From Phycisphaeraceae bacterium (GTDB lineage Bacteria > Planctomycetota > Phycisphaerae > Phycisphaerales > UBA1924): 64,000 nt of DNA. The notes beneath the pieces were generated by a model. That model made no database searches, had not been told where the DNA came from, and worked only from the letters and a program-made list of their open reading frames with translations. The stretch is taken from positions 146,206-210,205 of the forward strand of contig JAHCJI010000004.1 in assembly GCA_026126305.1 (NCBI GenBank), given 5' to 3'. The position numbers were made by a program, and so were the translations under genes. Below are positions 16,606 through 25,316 of this stretch, piece by piece (positions within the stretch are counted from its first letter, which is position 1; each line of letters begins with the position of its first letter).

Positions 16606-17994
16606 ATGCCCGTGTCCTGTCGAGGTTTGTTTCGATCGGCTCTGGTGGGTGTTCTTTGGGTCAATATGACAGTCGCGGTTGCGCAAGATGCCGACAGCCC
16701 GCCCCCGACGGGGACGGAGTTGCTTCGAGCGTCCGATCAAGCCCTGCGCAACGCCCGTGGCCTTGCCTTTACCGTGCGACGAGAAGGATCGGGCGCTCAG
16801 GCCACGCGTGAACCTGCGACCACCGCCCGCGTTGTGTTGTGGCGTCACGACGACGCCGACCGCGCGGGACTGACCAACCGTGCAGGGAAGCCCCAGTGGA
16901 GCGTCGCGGCGTTCGGGCTCATTGCCAGCCCAGATGGACAGGATGAGCCCTTTCCCTTTGCCTACACTCTCGACTCTTCCCAAGCCCACTTCGCGGACAC
17001 GATAAAACTCGCACGCGTCGAGGCCGAATCGGCATACGCGGGCAACCTGCTGACCGACAGCGGTGCCTGGTCGGCCCTCCAGTGGCTCAGCGACTGGGAA
17101 ACGCTCGTGGGCCGGCCCATCGTCGATGGAGCGCCACGGGTGCCACCGAGATTCGATGGCCACGTGCTCGTGGGCGAAGACGCCACCCGGGCCGTGTATG
17201 TCGACCTGACCGAGTTCCCCGGCACTTCCGCATTCGGCGCGTGGTGGTACCTGGGCGTCGCCGACGGCCTGCCCCGCCGCCTCGAACTTGTCTATTACGA
17301 CGTACGCACGGCCGACAACCAGAGCGTGGGCGACGGCATCAGCCGCCTGACCATCGGCCCGATACGCCGACTTGAGAGCGTCCAGCAGGTTGCCCATGCG
17401 GTGCGCCAAGCCGCCGGATTGCACGACGAGACCAACTGGCTCGACGCGGGCGACCCAACGCTGGTCGAGTTGCTCGATGAAGAGGCCCCGTTTACATTGC
17501 CCGAGCCACGTGGCTATCGCACGCTGGCCTACGAGCCTCCACAGCCCGCCCGCACGGCCCGGGCCCCGCAGGCCCCGCCCTTGAACATCCCCGCGCCCGA
17601 CTTCACCCTCAAGGACCCCCAAGGCAACGAGCACACCCTCAGCCAGTACCGCGGCAAGGTCGTCATCCTCGACTTCTGGGCCACCTGGTGTGGTCCGTGC
17701 CTGATGGTGATGCCCGAACTCAACACCATCCACCAGAAGTACAAGGACCAGGGCGTCGCGGTCATCGGCATCAACGCATGGGAGAACGGCGACCCGGCCG
17801 GCCTCATGAGGGCCCGCGGCTGGGACTACCTGCTGCTGCTCCAGGGCGACAAGGTCGCCAGCGACTACCAGGTCACGGGCATTCCCACGATGGTGGTCAT
17901 CGATCCCAACGGCATGATCGTGCAGCGCAAGGTCGGGGCGGCCCAAGGCCTGACCGCGCAACTGGAGGCCGCCATCGAGAGTGCCCGCCGGTAG
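16606..17994 (+). CDS. Secreted TlpA-like thioredoxin-domain protein
   Basis: A 462-residue exported protein. A signal peptide occupies residues 1-26 (ending VAVAQ). Residues 30-280 resemble the DUF2092/lipoprotein-sorting beta-sheet domain, with text such as ARGLAFTVRREG and RLELVYYDVRTAD. The C-terminal part (about 325-462) is an AhpC/TSA-TlpA thioredoxin fold with PDFTLKDPQGNEHTLSQYRG, the redox motif WATWCGPC and the cis-Pro region VTGIPTMVVID. It would act as a thiol-disulfide reductase in the periplasm. The start is ATG 16606, with AAGGAGG 8 bases upstream. Confidence 0.85.
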   Translation: MPVSCRGLFRSALVGVLWVNMTVAVAQDADSPPPTGTELLRASDQALRNARGLAFTVRREGSGAQATREPATTARVVLWRHDDADRAGLTNRAGKPQWSVAAFGLIASPDGQDEPFPFAYTLDSSQAHFADTIKLARVEAESAYAGNLLTDSGAWSALQWLSDWETLVGRPIVDGAPRVPPRFDGHVLVGEDATRAVYVDLTEFPGTSAFGAWWYLGVADGLPRRLELVYYDVRTADNQSVGDGISRLTIGPIRRLESVQQVAHAVRQAAGLHDETNWLDAGDPTLVELLDEEAPFTLPEPRGYRTLAYEPPQPARTARAPQAPPLNIPAPDFTLKDPQGNEHTLSQYRGKVVILDFWATWCGPCLMVMPELNTIHQKYKDQGVAVIGINAWENGDPAGLMRARGWDYLLLLQGDKVASDYQVTGIPTMVVIDPNGMIVQRKVGAAQGLTAQLEAAIESARR

Positions 17995-18021
17995 TTCAGG
18001 GCACATCGCACGCCTCGCTTT

Positions 18022-18606
18022 TCAGAGTTTGCGATACTTGTCGATGGCGTCGCGAACGCCGTGGGGATTGCGTACGTCCTTCATGGCCACCTCCACGCCC
18101 GCGTGCCCGGCGCTGGAGATCTCGATCTGTCCCACATTGAAGACGCGGTCGACGAAGCTCTGCTTCACGGCGATGTTGCGGATGTTGTCGTGCAAGACCT
18201 CGCTGGTGGCGCGGCTGAACAGGCCATGGCTCTCGACGGTGCGTTTGGTGGTGACCTCCAATGACGCGCTGAGGGTCTTGAGGTACCACACGCCCATGAT
18301 CGTCGCGCCCGTCAGGAACATCAGCAGGCACACGACCAGCCAGAAGGTGTCGGCTGGCCACAGGGGCTCCTTGCGAAACGCCGCCACCAGGGCCAGCACG
18401 CCCGCGGCGGCCATCAGCAACGCCAGGCCCATGTAGGAAAAAGGCCGGGCCCGAAACATGCAAGGCCGCAACTTGAGCACCCGCACCTCAGGCCCGAACT
18501 CGCTGGGCAGCCCCGCCGCCGCGGCCCGGTCGACACGCGTGGGGGTTGTGGCTGGCATGGGGGCATCGGCCTTCGGAGTTTCTGTCTTTGGCGTTGCCTC
18601 GTCCAT
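18022..18606 (-). CDS. Membrane protein with bacterial PH (YdbS-like) domain
   Basis: A 194-residue protein. A polar, Pro/Ala-rich N-terminus (about 1-50) is followed by two transmembrane helices (about 60-80, YMGLALLMAAAGVLALVAAF, and about 90-112, FWLVVCLLMFLTGATIMGVW). The C-terminus is a bPH2 domain with LEVTTKRTVESHGLFSRATS and IRNIAVKQSFVDRVFNVGQIEI. These are usually small membrane proteins of unknown function. AAGGAGG lies 9 bases before ATG 18606. It converges with the TlpA-like gene. Confidence 0.8.
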   Translation of the reverse strand: MDEATPKTETPKADAPMPATTPTRVDRAAAAGLPSEFGPEVRVLKLRPCMFRARPFSYMGLALLMAAAGVLALVAAFRKEPLWPADTFWLVVCLLMFLTGATIMGVWYLKTLSASLEVTTKRTVESHGLFSRATSEVLHDNIRNIAVKQSFVDRVFNVGQIEISSAGHAGVEVAMKDVRNPHGVRDAIDKYRKL

Positions 18607-18687
18607 CGTGCCCCCTCCTTCAACGATTCGGGCAGTGTAGGGGTCCTTGCGAGTTCGAGTCTGCTTGTGGGACTGCCTGGTGACGGA

Positions 18688-19752
18688 TCAGAACTGCTTT
18701 AAGAAGCGCAGGTCGTTCTCGAACAACATACGGATGTCCGGGATGCCGTACTTGCCCATCGCCAGACGTTCGATGCCAAAGCCCCAGGCAAAACCACTCC
18801 AGCGCTCCGGGTCGATGCCGCAGGCGATCAGCACGTTGGGATCGACCATGCCGCAGCCGCCCAGTTCGATCCACCGCGGAGCCTCGCCGGGCCGCAGGGC
18901 GATCATCATGTCGAACTCGGCGCTGGGCTCGGTGAAGGGGAAGAAGCTGGGCCGCAGGCGGATCTGGGCCCCTTTCCCGAAGTAGGCCTCGGCGAACTGG
19001 AGCAGCGTGGTCTTGAGGTCGACCATCGACACGCCCTCGTCGACGTACAGCCCTTCGAGCTGGTGGAACATGAACGAGTGCGTCGCGTCCACCGTGTCGG
19101 GCCGGTACACCCGGCCGGGGGAGATCACCTTGATGGGCGGGCCCCAACCCTCACGCACGGCCCGTTCCATCGTGCGGATCTGCACCGTGGAGGTCTGGCT
19201 TCGCAGCATCCGGGGCCGCCGGGTCGTGGCAGGGTTGTCCACATAAAAGTTGTCGATGGGGTCGCGGGCGGGGTGGTCGGCGGGGATGTTGAGCTTGGCG
19301 AAGTTGTGCTCGTCGTCCTCCAGTTCGGGGCCATCTGCCACGGCAAAGCCCAGGCGGGCGCACACTTCCACCAGTTCGGCCCGCACCTGCATGAGGATGT
19401 GCCGCCGCCCCAGCGCGTGGGCCTCGTGCAGGCCCGGCTCGGTCAGGTCCAGCACGAACCCGCCACGATCCGCCCCCCCACTGCCTTGCACGGCCGACCG
19501 GCGCTGCTCGTAGGCCTCTTCGAGGGCCGATTTGACGGCATTCGCCCGGGCTCCGGCGGCGGGCTTGGCCTCTTTGGGCACATCCTTCATGGCGGCCATG
19601 GCTGCCTTGAGCGAGCCCTTGCTGCCCAAGTAGGCCACGCGCCAGGTTTCGAGCCCGGCAACATCGCCCACCTGCTGGATGTCGTCCAAGCCCCGACCCA
19701 AGAGTTCGTCGAGGCTGGCAAGGAAGTCGGCTTCGGGCGCTGGCTGGCTCAT
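18688..19752 (-). CDS. pheS: Phenylalanyl-tRNA synthetase alpha subunit
   Basis: A 354-residue class II synthetase subunit, normal length. It has the N-terminal coiled-coil helix (LDELLGRGLDDIQQVGD, YLGSKGSLKAAMAAMKDVPK). Motif 2 text is ISPGRVYRPDTVDATHSFMFHQLEG. Around motif 3 it reads WIELGGCGMVDPNVL and GFAWGFGIERLAMGKYGI. It charges tRNA-Phe together with a beta subunit; pheT is not in the window, so the usual pheST pairing is broken here. The start MSQPAPEADF (19752) fits the family N-terminus; the frame upstream to 20016 is not conserved. Confidence 0.95.
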   Translation of the reverse strand: MSQPAPEADFLASLDELLGRGLDDIQQVGDVAGLETWRVAYLGSKGSLKAAMAAMKDVPKEAKPAAGARANAVKSALEEAYEQRRSAVQGSGGADRGGFVLDLTEPGLHEAHALGRRHILMQVRAELVEVCARLGFAVADGPELEDDEHNFAKLNIPADHPARDPIDNFYVDNPATTRRPRMLRSQTSTVQIRTMERAVREGWGPPIKVISPGRVYRPDTVDATHSFMFHQLEGLYVDEGVSMVDLKTTLLQFAEAYFGKGAQIRLRPSFFPFTEPSAEFDMMIALRPGEAPRWIELGGCGMVDPNVLIACGIDPERWSGFAWGFGIERLAMGKYGIPDIRMLFENDLRFLKQF

Positions 19753-20306
19753 GTCGGCAGGGTAGGTCGCGGGGGAGGACGGTAAATCGCGGGAAGGGAA
19801 CCGCTCAAGTACCAAGCACGGCCCCATGAACCGCGATCGGGGCCACCAGATTTCGAGCTCCGTGCAACCGAGATCGCCCCAGCCCACGTTCAACGCCAGG
19901 TGTCGGCGGCCTGCGTCTTCCGAGGTCGGCAGTACGGGCTGGAGCCCATCGGCCAGTGGTTCCCTGTGGCCTGAGGCTCGTGGCCATTGGCTGATGCTCT
20001 CTTCCAAATGCCTCATGGGATTTCTGGCCCTGTCCCAACTCCCATGGCCGGGCCTTCGCGGTCGTCACGACTCTCGCGCTCGGACGCCCCCCTATGTTCC
20101 TTGCGGGCTTCCCCCCGTCGCACGGCGGGCATCGGAAAGTACGCCCCGGACGCTCGCCCGGAGGGGCTTTGGCTTCAATAATGGGGTTGGAAGCGGGCAT
20201 TGGGCATCAAGCATCGGGCACCGCGTCCGGAAGTCCCGGCCTGTGGCCCGTTCTTCCCAAAGCCCCGAGCCCGATGACCAATGCCGTGACGAAGGAGCAG
20301 ATACCC
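19753..20306. other. Non-coding stretch between pheS and the acyl-CoA dehydrogenase gene
   Basis: About 550 bases without a supportable gene. It holds the divergent upstream regions of pheS and of the acyl-CoA dehydrogenase gene. At 20195-20222 there is a short run of near-repeats of the type gggcattgggcatc, related to the repeats at 25212-25305. Confidence 0.5.
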
Positions 20307-22298
20307 ATGGCCGACCTGAAGCAGATGAAGGGCGTTTCCGAGGCCGACCGCAAGCTGCTGCAAGAGGCCGAGGAGCTGCTGGGCCCCGAGCCCGATTCGA
20401 TGGGCTTTGCCAAGAACCTGTTCTGGGGCCGCTTCCGCCAGGACCTGATGCTGCCCTACCCCCAGCAGTCGGCCGACGAGAAGAAGGTGTGCGACGAACT
20501 GGTCGCCAAGCTCGAGCACTACCTGCGCAGCGAGCACCCCAGCATCCAGATCGACCAGGAGCAGGAGATCCCCCGCTGGGTCATCGACAAGCTCTTCTCC
20601 CTGGGCGTCCTTGGCATGACCATCCCCGCCGAGTTCGGCGGGTTGGGCCTGGGCATCACCAGCTACAACCGGGTGCTGGAGACCATCGGCAAATACTGCG
20701 GCAGCACGGCGGTCTTGGTCAGCGCCCACCAGAGCATCGGATGCAAGGCCGTGATGCTCTTTGGCACCGACGAGCAGAAGCAGCGCTGGCTGCCCAAGCT
20801 GGCCAGGGAGTGGCTGAGCGCCTTTTGCCTCTCAGAGCCCAACGTGGGCTGCGACGCGGGCGGGCAGGAGACGCGCTGCGAGGTCTCCGAGGACGGCGAG
20901 CACTTCATCCTCAACGGCGAGAAGAAGTGGGCCACCAGCGGGGCCATCAGCGGGCTGTTCACGGTGATGTGCAAGCAGACCATCGACGGCAAGGACAAGG
21001 TGACGGCCCTGGTCTGCCAGCCGGACATGCCGGGCGTCGACATCTACCAGAAGAACCGCAGCAAGTGCGGGATCCGCGGGACGTGGCAGGCCCGCATCCG
21101 CTTTACCAACGTGAAGGTGCCCAAGGTCAACCTGCTGCATAAGGAGGGCCGGGGCCTGAACGTGGCCCTCACGTGCCTGAACTACGGGCGGTGTACGCTC
21201 AGCGCGGGGATGCTCGGCGGGGCCAAGCGGTCGATGGACCAGGCCATCCGCTGGGGCCAGACGCGCTACCAGTTCGGCGAGCCTTTGGCCACCAAGGACC
21301 TGGTCAAGCAGCGCATCGCCCACATGGCGGCCCTGACCTACGCGATGGACGCGGTGCTCTACATGACCACCGGCATGCTCGACCGCCACGACGAGGACAT
21401 CATGGTCGAGACGGCCATCTGCAAGGTCTTCTGCTCGGAGATGGGCTGGCGGGTGGTCAACGACGCCGTCCAGATCATGGGCGGCGAGAGCTACATGACC
21501 GAGAACGAGATCGAGCGGATCTTCCGCGACAGCCGCATCAACATCATCGTCGAGGGCAGCAACGATCTGATGTGGTCGTTCATCTTCGGCTACGGCGGCA
21601 AGCAACTGGGCGAGACGATGCTGGGCATCAAGCTCAAGGTCGACTGGGACAAGGACGAGTCCTTTGGCCAGAACCTCCAGCGGATCGTGCCCAACCTGCT
21701 CAAGCCCAAGGTGGCCAAGGCGGCGGTGCCGCTTGGGATGCAGGTGTTCCTGGGCATCCGCCCCAAGGCGCCGGCCATCACCAAGGTCCACGCGAGCCTG
21801 CGGCCCCAGGCCGACCGCCTGGCGAAGCTGATCCGCGAGCACAGCCACCAGTTCAAGATCACCAGCAAGCGATACGACGCCGAACTGGTCAGCAAGCAGG
21901 TGCCCCAGGCGAGGCTTGCCCTCAACGCGATCTACCTGCACGCCTTCGGCTGCACGCTGGCGAGGCTGGACAAGGACCTGCGCGATGGGCTCAGCGGGCC
22001 CGAGATGGAGCGGAACCGATCGGCGGCGATGCACTTCTTTGACCTGGCCGAGGGGTGGATCCAGGCCAACTGGCGTGAGCTGTACGAGAACGCCGACGAC
22101 ACGCTGTTCAAGGCGGCCGACGCGGCGCTGGCCCACAACGCGACGCTGCCGGCGGACCTGTTCATCATCCCCGAACGCACGCCAACCGATCAGCGTGGCC
22201 GGGGCCGGAGCCCCAACCAGGACGCCATCAAGCAGTTCCCCGGCGACAACGCCGCCCAGACCATCGGGCTTCAGGCCCACGCCGGGGCGGCGACCTAA
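20307..22298 (+). CDS. Acyl-CoA dehydrogenase with C-terminal extension
   Basis: A 663-residue flavoprotein of the VLCAD/ACAD9-like long type. The dehydrogenase core spans about 60-440: MTIPAEFGGLGLG, the FAD site CLSEPNVGCDAGGQETR, the middle beta domain LNGEKKWATSGAISG, and MGGESYMTENEIERIFRDSR. The latter contains the Glu region used as catalytic base in many family members. An extra helical domain fills about 450-640. It would oxidise acyl-CoA in beta-oxidation. ATG 20307 (MADLKQMKG) has AAGGAG about 10 bases upstream and is preferred to the more upstream starts 20274 and 20094. Confidence 0.9.
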   Translation: MADLKQMKGVSEADRKLLQEAEELLGPEPDSMGFAKNLFWGRFRQDLMLPYPQQSADEKKVCDELVAKLEHYLRSEHPSIQIDQEQEIPRWVIDKLFSLGVLGMTIPAEFGGLGLGITSYNRVLETIGKYCGSTAVLVSAHQSIGCKAVMLFGTDEQKQRWLPKLAREWLSAFCLSEPNVGCDAGGQETRCEVSEDGEHFILNGEKKWATSGAISGLFTVMCKQTIDGKDKVTALVCQPDMPGVDIYQKNRSKCGIRGTWQARIRFTNVKVPKVNLLHKEGRGLNVALTCLNYGRCTLSAGMLGGAKRSMDQAIRWGQTRYQFGEPLATKDLVKQRIAHMAALTYAMDAVLYMTTGMLDRHDEDIMVETAICKVFCSEMGWRVVNDAVQIMGGESYMTENEIERIFRDSRINIIVEGSNDLMWSFIFGYGGKQLGETMLGIKLKVDWDKDESFGQNLQRIVPNLLKPKVAKAAVPLGMQVFLGIRPKAPAITKVHASLRPQADRLAKLIREHSHQFKITSKRYDAELVSKQVPQARLALNAIYLHAFGCTLARLDKDLRDGLSGPEMERNRSAAMHFFDLAEGWIQANWRELYENADDTLFKAADAALAHNATLPADLFIIPERTPTDQRGRGRSPNQDAIKQFPGDNAAQTIGLQAHAGAAT

Positions 22299-22451
22299 AG
22301 TCCTTCGCCGACGGGGTTCTCCCGATCGCCAGCGGCCGAGCCCGGACTCGTGCCGACCCTTCCATGGGCCGCTGGCTATCGTGCGCCCCAGGATCGAACC
22401 ATTCGCAGGCCCGGGCCGAGGGCTCGGCCCCAGCCAGAACAGGAGCCCCCC

Positions 22452-23585
22452 ATGCCGCGCACGGTCGCGTACAAGGCCCAGATCGAGCACCTGAGCGTGC
22501 TGGACGAGAACGGCAAGCTGGACGCCGCCCTTGCCAAGAAGCTGGGCAAGGACCTGCTGGGCGACGAGCAGGTGCTGATGGCCTACGAGCACATGACGGT
22601 GTGCCGCCAGTACGACGAGGTGGCCTTCCGCCTCCAGCGCTCCGGACGCATGGGCACCTTCCCGCAGAACAAGGGGCAGGAAGCGGTGGCCATCGGCAGC
22701 GCTCTGGCCGCGCGCAAGGGGCAGGACTGGCTGGTGCCCGCCTATCGCGAGAACGCGGCGCTCTTTCTGCACGGCCTGCCGATGCACTCCGTGCTGGTCT
22801 ACTGGATGGGCGACGAGCGGGGCAGCCAGATCCCACAGGGCGTGAAGATCACGCCGCTGAGCGTTCCTATCGGCACGCACATGCTCCACGCCGCGGGCAT
22901 CGCCTGGGCCAGCAAGATCCGCAAGGAGGACAGCGTGACGCTGACCTACTTCGGCGACGGGGCGACGAGCGAGGGCGACTTCCACGAGGCGGCCAACTTC
23001 GCCGGCGTGTTGCAAGTCCCGTGTATTTTCATCTGCCAGAACAATTCCTGGGCCATCAGCGTGCCGCGCGAGAAGCAGACGGCCTCGGAGACCTTCGCCC
23101 AGAAGGCCCTGGCCTACGGCATCCCGACGATCCAGGTGGACGGCAACGACCTGTTCGCGGTGTACGCCGCCACGCGCGAGGCCCACGAGCGGGCCCGCAA
23201 GGGCGGCGGCCCCTCGTTCATCGAGGCGGTGACCTACCGCCTGGCCGACCACACGACCGCCGACGACGCCTCTCGCTACCGCGACACGAAGGAGCTGGAC
23301 GCCTGGAAGGCCAAGGACCCGTTGATCCGGCTTCGCAGGTACCTCGAGAAGCAGGACCTGTGGAGCGACGAGCAGCAGGAGGCCCTGGAGGCCAAGGCCA
23401 AGGCCATCGTGCAGGAGGTGGTCAAGGCCGCCGAGGAGATGCCCAAGCCCGAGATCACCGACATCTTCGACTACACATTCGCTGAGATTCCCGAAAGCCT
23501 TCGCGTGCAGCGTGACACGATGCGGACGACCTCGCTGGGGCAGGATCCGCGGCAGGCAGGGCTTGGGGCCCGGGCGGGGCGGTAA
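22452..23585 (+). CDS. Pyruvate (or branched-chain 2-oxoacid) dehydrogenase E1 alpha subunit
   Basis: A 377-residue thiamine-diphosphate enzyme subunit. The ThDP-binding motif is seen as GDGATSEGDFHEAANFAGV-x-x-PCIFICQNN. Also seen are the N-terminal QNKGQEAVAIG, VPAYREN and the phosphorylation-loop-like RLADHTTADDASRY. It decarboxylates the 2-oxoacid with E1 beta (24235) and passes the acyl group to E2 (25317). The start ATG has AGGAG 6 bases ahead. A DUF433/DUF5615 pair sits between this gene and its E1 beta partner. The sequence leans towards PDH of the AcoA/BKD-like type. Confidence 0.9.
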   Translation: MPRTVAYKAQIEHLSVLDENGKLDAALAKKLGKDLLGDEQVLMAYEHMTVCRQYDEVAFRLQRSGRMGTFPQNKGQEAVAIGSALAARKGQDWLVPAYRENAALFLHGLPMHSVLVYWMGDERGSQIPQGVKITPLSVPIGTHMLHAAGIAWASKIRKEDSVTLTYFGDGATSEGDFHEAANFAGVLQVPCIFICQNNSWAISVPREKQTASETFAQKALAYGIPTIQVDGNDLFAVYAATREAHERARKGGGPSFIEAVTYRLADHTTADDASRYRDTKELDAWKAKDPLIRLRRYLEKQDLWSDEQQEALEAKAKAIVQEVVKAAEEMPKPEITDIFDYTFAEIPESLRVQRDTMRTTSLGQDPRQAGLGARAGR

Positions 23586-23599
23586 GGGGGAGGTTGACG

Positions 23600-23854
23600 A
23601 TGGCGGGCTTTGATTACCACCAGCACATCCACCGCGACCCGGGCATCTGCGGGGGGGAGCCCGTGTTCCGGGGCACGCGCGTGCTCTTGCGCATCATCTT
23701 GGCGTCGATCGCCGCGGGCGATACGACCGAGGAGATCCGGCGCGAGTTCCCATCGTTGACCGACGAGCACATCCGAGCCGCCATCGCGTTCGCGGCGGCT
23801 TCGGCCGTCGAGGACATCCCCGCACCGCCCCCGCCCTTCCGGGAGGCCGTGTGA
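23600..23854 (+). CDS. DUF433 antitoxin-like protein
   Basis: An 84-residue protein with the DUF433 pattern: an N-terminal DPGICGGEPVFRGTRVLLRI, a helix-turn-helix-like middle (IAAGDTTEEIRREFPSLTDEHI) and a helix AAIAFAAASAVED. DUF433 proteins are DNA-binding, VapB-like antitoxins. Its stop overlaps the GTG start of the DUF5615 gene. GGGGGAGG precedes ATG 23600 at a 6-7 base spacing; an upstream TTG at 23594 is less likely. The pair lies inside the pyruvate dehydrogenase operon. Confidence 0.82.
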   Translation: MAGFDYHQHIHRDPGICGGEPVFRGTRVLLRIILASIAAGDTTEEIRREFPSLTDEHIRAAIAFAAASAVEDIPAPPPPFREAV

Positions 23855-24231
23855 AGTTCAAGATCGACGAGAACCTGCCCCTGAGTCTCACCGCGGTCTT
23901 CCAATCGCATGGCCACGACGCGGACAATGTCATGGAAGAGCGGCTGCTGGGCGAGCCAGATTCCACCATCTGGCCAGCGGCCATCGCGGCCGGGCGTGCG
24001 CTGGTGACTGCCGATATGGACTTTTCGGACATCCGCCAGTTCATCCCGGGAGAACATCCCGGTGTTATCCTCTACCGAGACGGGCCGCAAGACCGCGCTT
24101 CGATCCTTCGGCGTTTCGAGGTCGTCCTGGACAACCACGACGCGAATGATTGGGCACGTTGCTTCGTCGTTATCAGCGCTCGAAAGGTACGGGTGCGGTG
24201 TCCGGACGATGCCCACGACGATTGGAAGTAA
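23851..24231 (+). CDS. DUF5615 PIN-like toxin candidate
   Basis: A 126-residue protein starting MKFKIDENLPLSLTAVFQSH. This is the DUF5615/Mut7-C-like PIN-fold N-terminus, with the acidic pair D6-E7 that would bind metal. Further acidic residues lie in ALVTADMDFSDI, matching the PIN 'TxDxDF' motif. It overlaps the DUF433 gene by 4 bases. Such pairs act as toxin-antitoxin modules with an RNase toxin; activity here is an inference. It is followed after 3 bases by the E1 beta start, so it is transcribed with the dehydrogenase genes. Confidence 0.8.
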   Translation: MKFKIDENLPLSLTAVFQSHGHDADNVMEERLLGEPDSTIWPAAIAAGRALVTADMDFSDIRQFIPGEHPGVILYRDGPQDRASILRRFEVVLDNHDANDWARCFVVISARKVRVRCPDDAHDDWK

Positions 24232-24234
24232 ACC

Positions 24235-25209
24235 ATGGCTGAACTCAACCTCGTCCAGGCCATCAACCTCGCCCTCGCCCAGGAAATGGAGCGCGACAGC
24301 CGCGTCATGGTCCTGGGCGAGGACGTCGGGCTCAACGGCGGCGTCTTCCGCGTCACCGACGGGCTCCAGAAACGCTTCGGCCAGGACCGCGTCGTCGACA
24401 CGCCCCTGGCCGAGAGCGGGATCATCGGCACGTCCATCGGCCTGGCCATCAACGGCATGTTGCCCGTGCCCGAGATCCAGTTCGAGGGCTTCCTCGGGCC
24501 CGCCTACGACCAGCTCGTCCACCACGCCGGGCGGATGCGGACTCGGACGCGCGGGGCGGTGACGGTGCCGCTGACGGTCCGCGTGCCGGTGGGCGGTGGC
24601 ATCCACGCTCCGGAGCTGCACAGCGACAGCCCCGAGGCCATCTACAGCCACCACGTGGGGATCAAGGTCGTGATGCCCAGCACGCCCTCGGACGCCAAGG
24701 GCCTCCTGCTGGCGGCCATCCGCGACCCGGACCCGGTGATCTTCTTCGAGCCCAAGCGCGTCTACCGCAGCTACAAGGAGCACGTGCCCGAGGACGACTA
24801 CATCGTGCCGATCGGCAAGGCCAAGATCGTCACCGAGGGCGAGGACGTGACGGTCATCACCTGGGGGGCCACGGTCTTCCAGGCCCTGGCCGCGTTGGAC
24901 GAGTTGCCCGAGGACGTCAGCGTGGAACTGATCGACATGCGCACCATCTACCCGATGGACGAGGACACGATCGTTGAGAGCGTGAGGAAGACCGGCCGGT
25001 GCGTGGTGGTCCACGAGGCCGCCCGCACGGCGGGCATGGGCGCCGAGATCGCCACCATCCTCCAGGAAAAGTGCTTCCTGCACCTGGAAGCGCCGGTGCA
25101 GCGCGTCACCGGGTTCGACACCGTCATGCCGTATTACAAGCTCGAGAACCACTACCTGCCCGAGGCGCCCCGCATCAAGGAGGCCATCGAGCAGGTGCTG
25201 GCGTACTAA
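24235..25209 (+). CDS. Pyruvate (or branched-chain 2-oxoacid) dehydrogenase E1 beta subunit
   Basis: A 324-residue transketolase-like subunit. Seen are VMVLGEDVGLNGGVFRVTDG, the active-site loop DTPLAESGIIGTSIGLAING, EIQFEGF, RVPVGGG-x-HAPELHSDSPEA, and the C-terminal domain VTVITWGATVFQALAALDEL with VVVHEAART. It forms an alpha2beta2 E1 with the subunit at 22452. It starts 3 bases after the DUF5615 stop, so its translation may be coupled to the toxin-like gene. Confidence 0.92.
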   Translation: MAELNLVQAINLALAQEMERDSRVMVLGEDVGLNGGVFRVTDGLQKRFGQDRVVDTPLAESGIIGTSIGLAINGMLPVPEIQFEGFLGPAYDQLVHHAGRMRTRTRGAVTVPLTVRVPVGGGIHAPELHSDSPEAIYSHHVGIKVVMPSTPSDAKGLLLAAIRDPDPVIFFEPKRVYRSYKEHVPEDDYIVPIGKAKIVTEGEDVTVITWGATVFQALAALDELPEDVSVELIDMRTIYPMDEDTIVESVRKTGRCVVVHEAARTAGMGAEIATILQEKCFLHLEAPVQRVTGFDTVMPYYKLENHYLPEAPRIKEAIEQVLAY

Positions 25210-25211
25210 AA

Positions 25212-25305
25212 CAGGCATTAGGCATTAGGGATCGGGCATTCGGTTCGGAAAACCAACCCGCTCGCATCTCTCCTAATGCCTAATCCCCAATCCCGAATGC
25301 CTTCC
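25212..25305. repeat. Intergenic inverted repeat of GGCATT-type units
   Basis: The gap between E1 beta and E2 contains ggcattaggcattaggg then ggcattcgg on one side, and cctaatgcctaatcccc with cccgaatgcc on the other. Read as complements these form an imperfect hairpin with a loop of about 35 bases. Short copies of the same unit occur at 20195-20222. This may be a dispersed palindromic repeat, or an mRNA processing or attenuation structure between the E1 and E2 cistrons. Confidence 0.5.
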
Positions 25306-25316
25306 CGAGGAACCCC

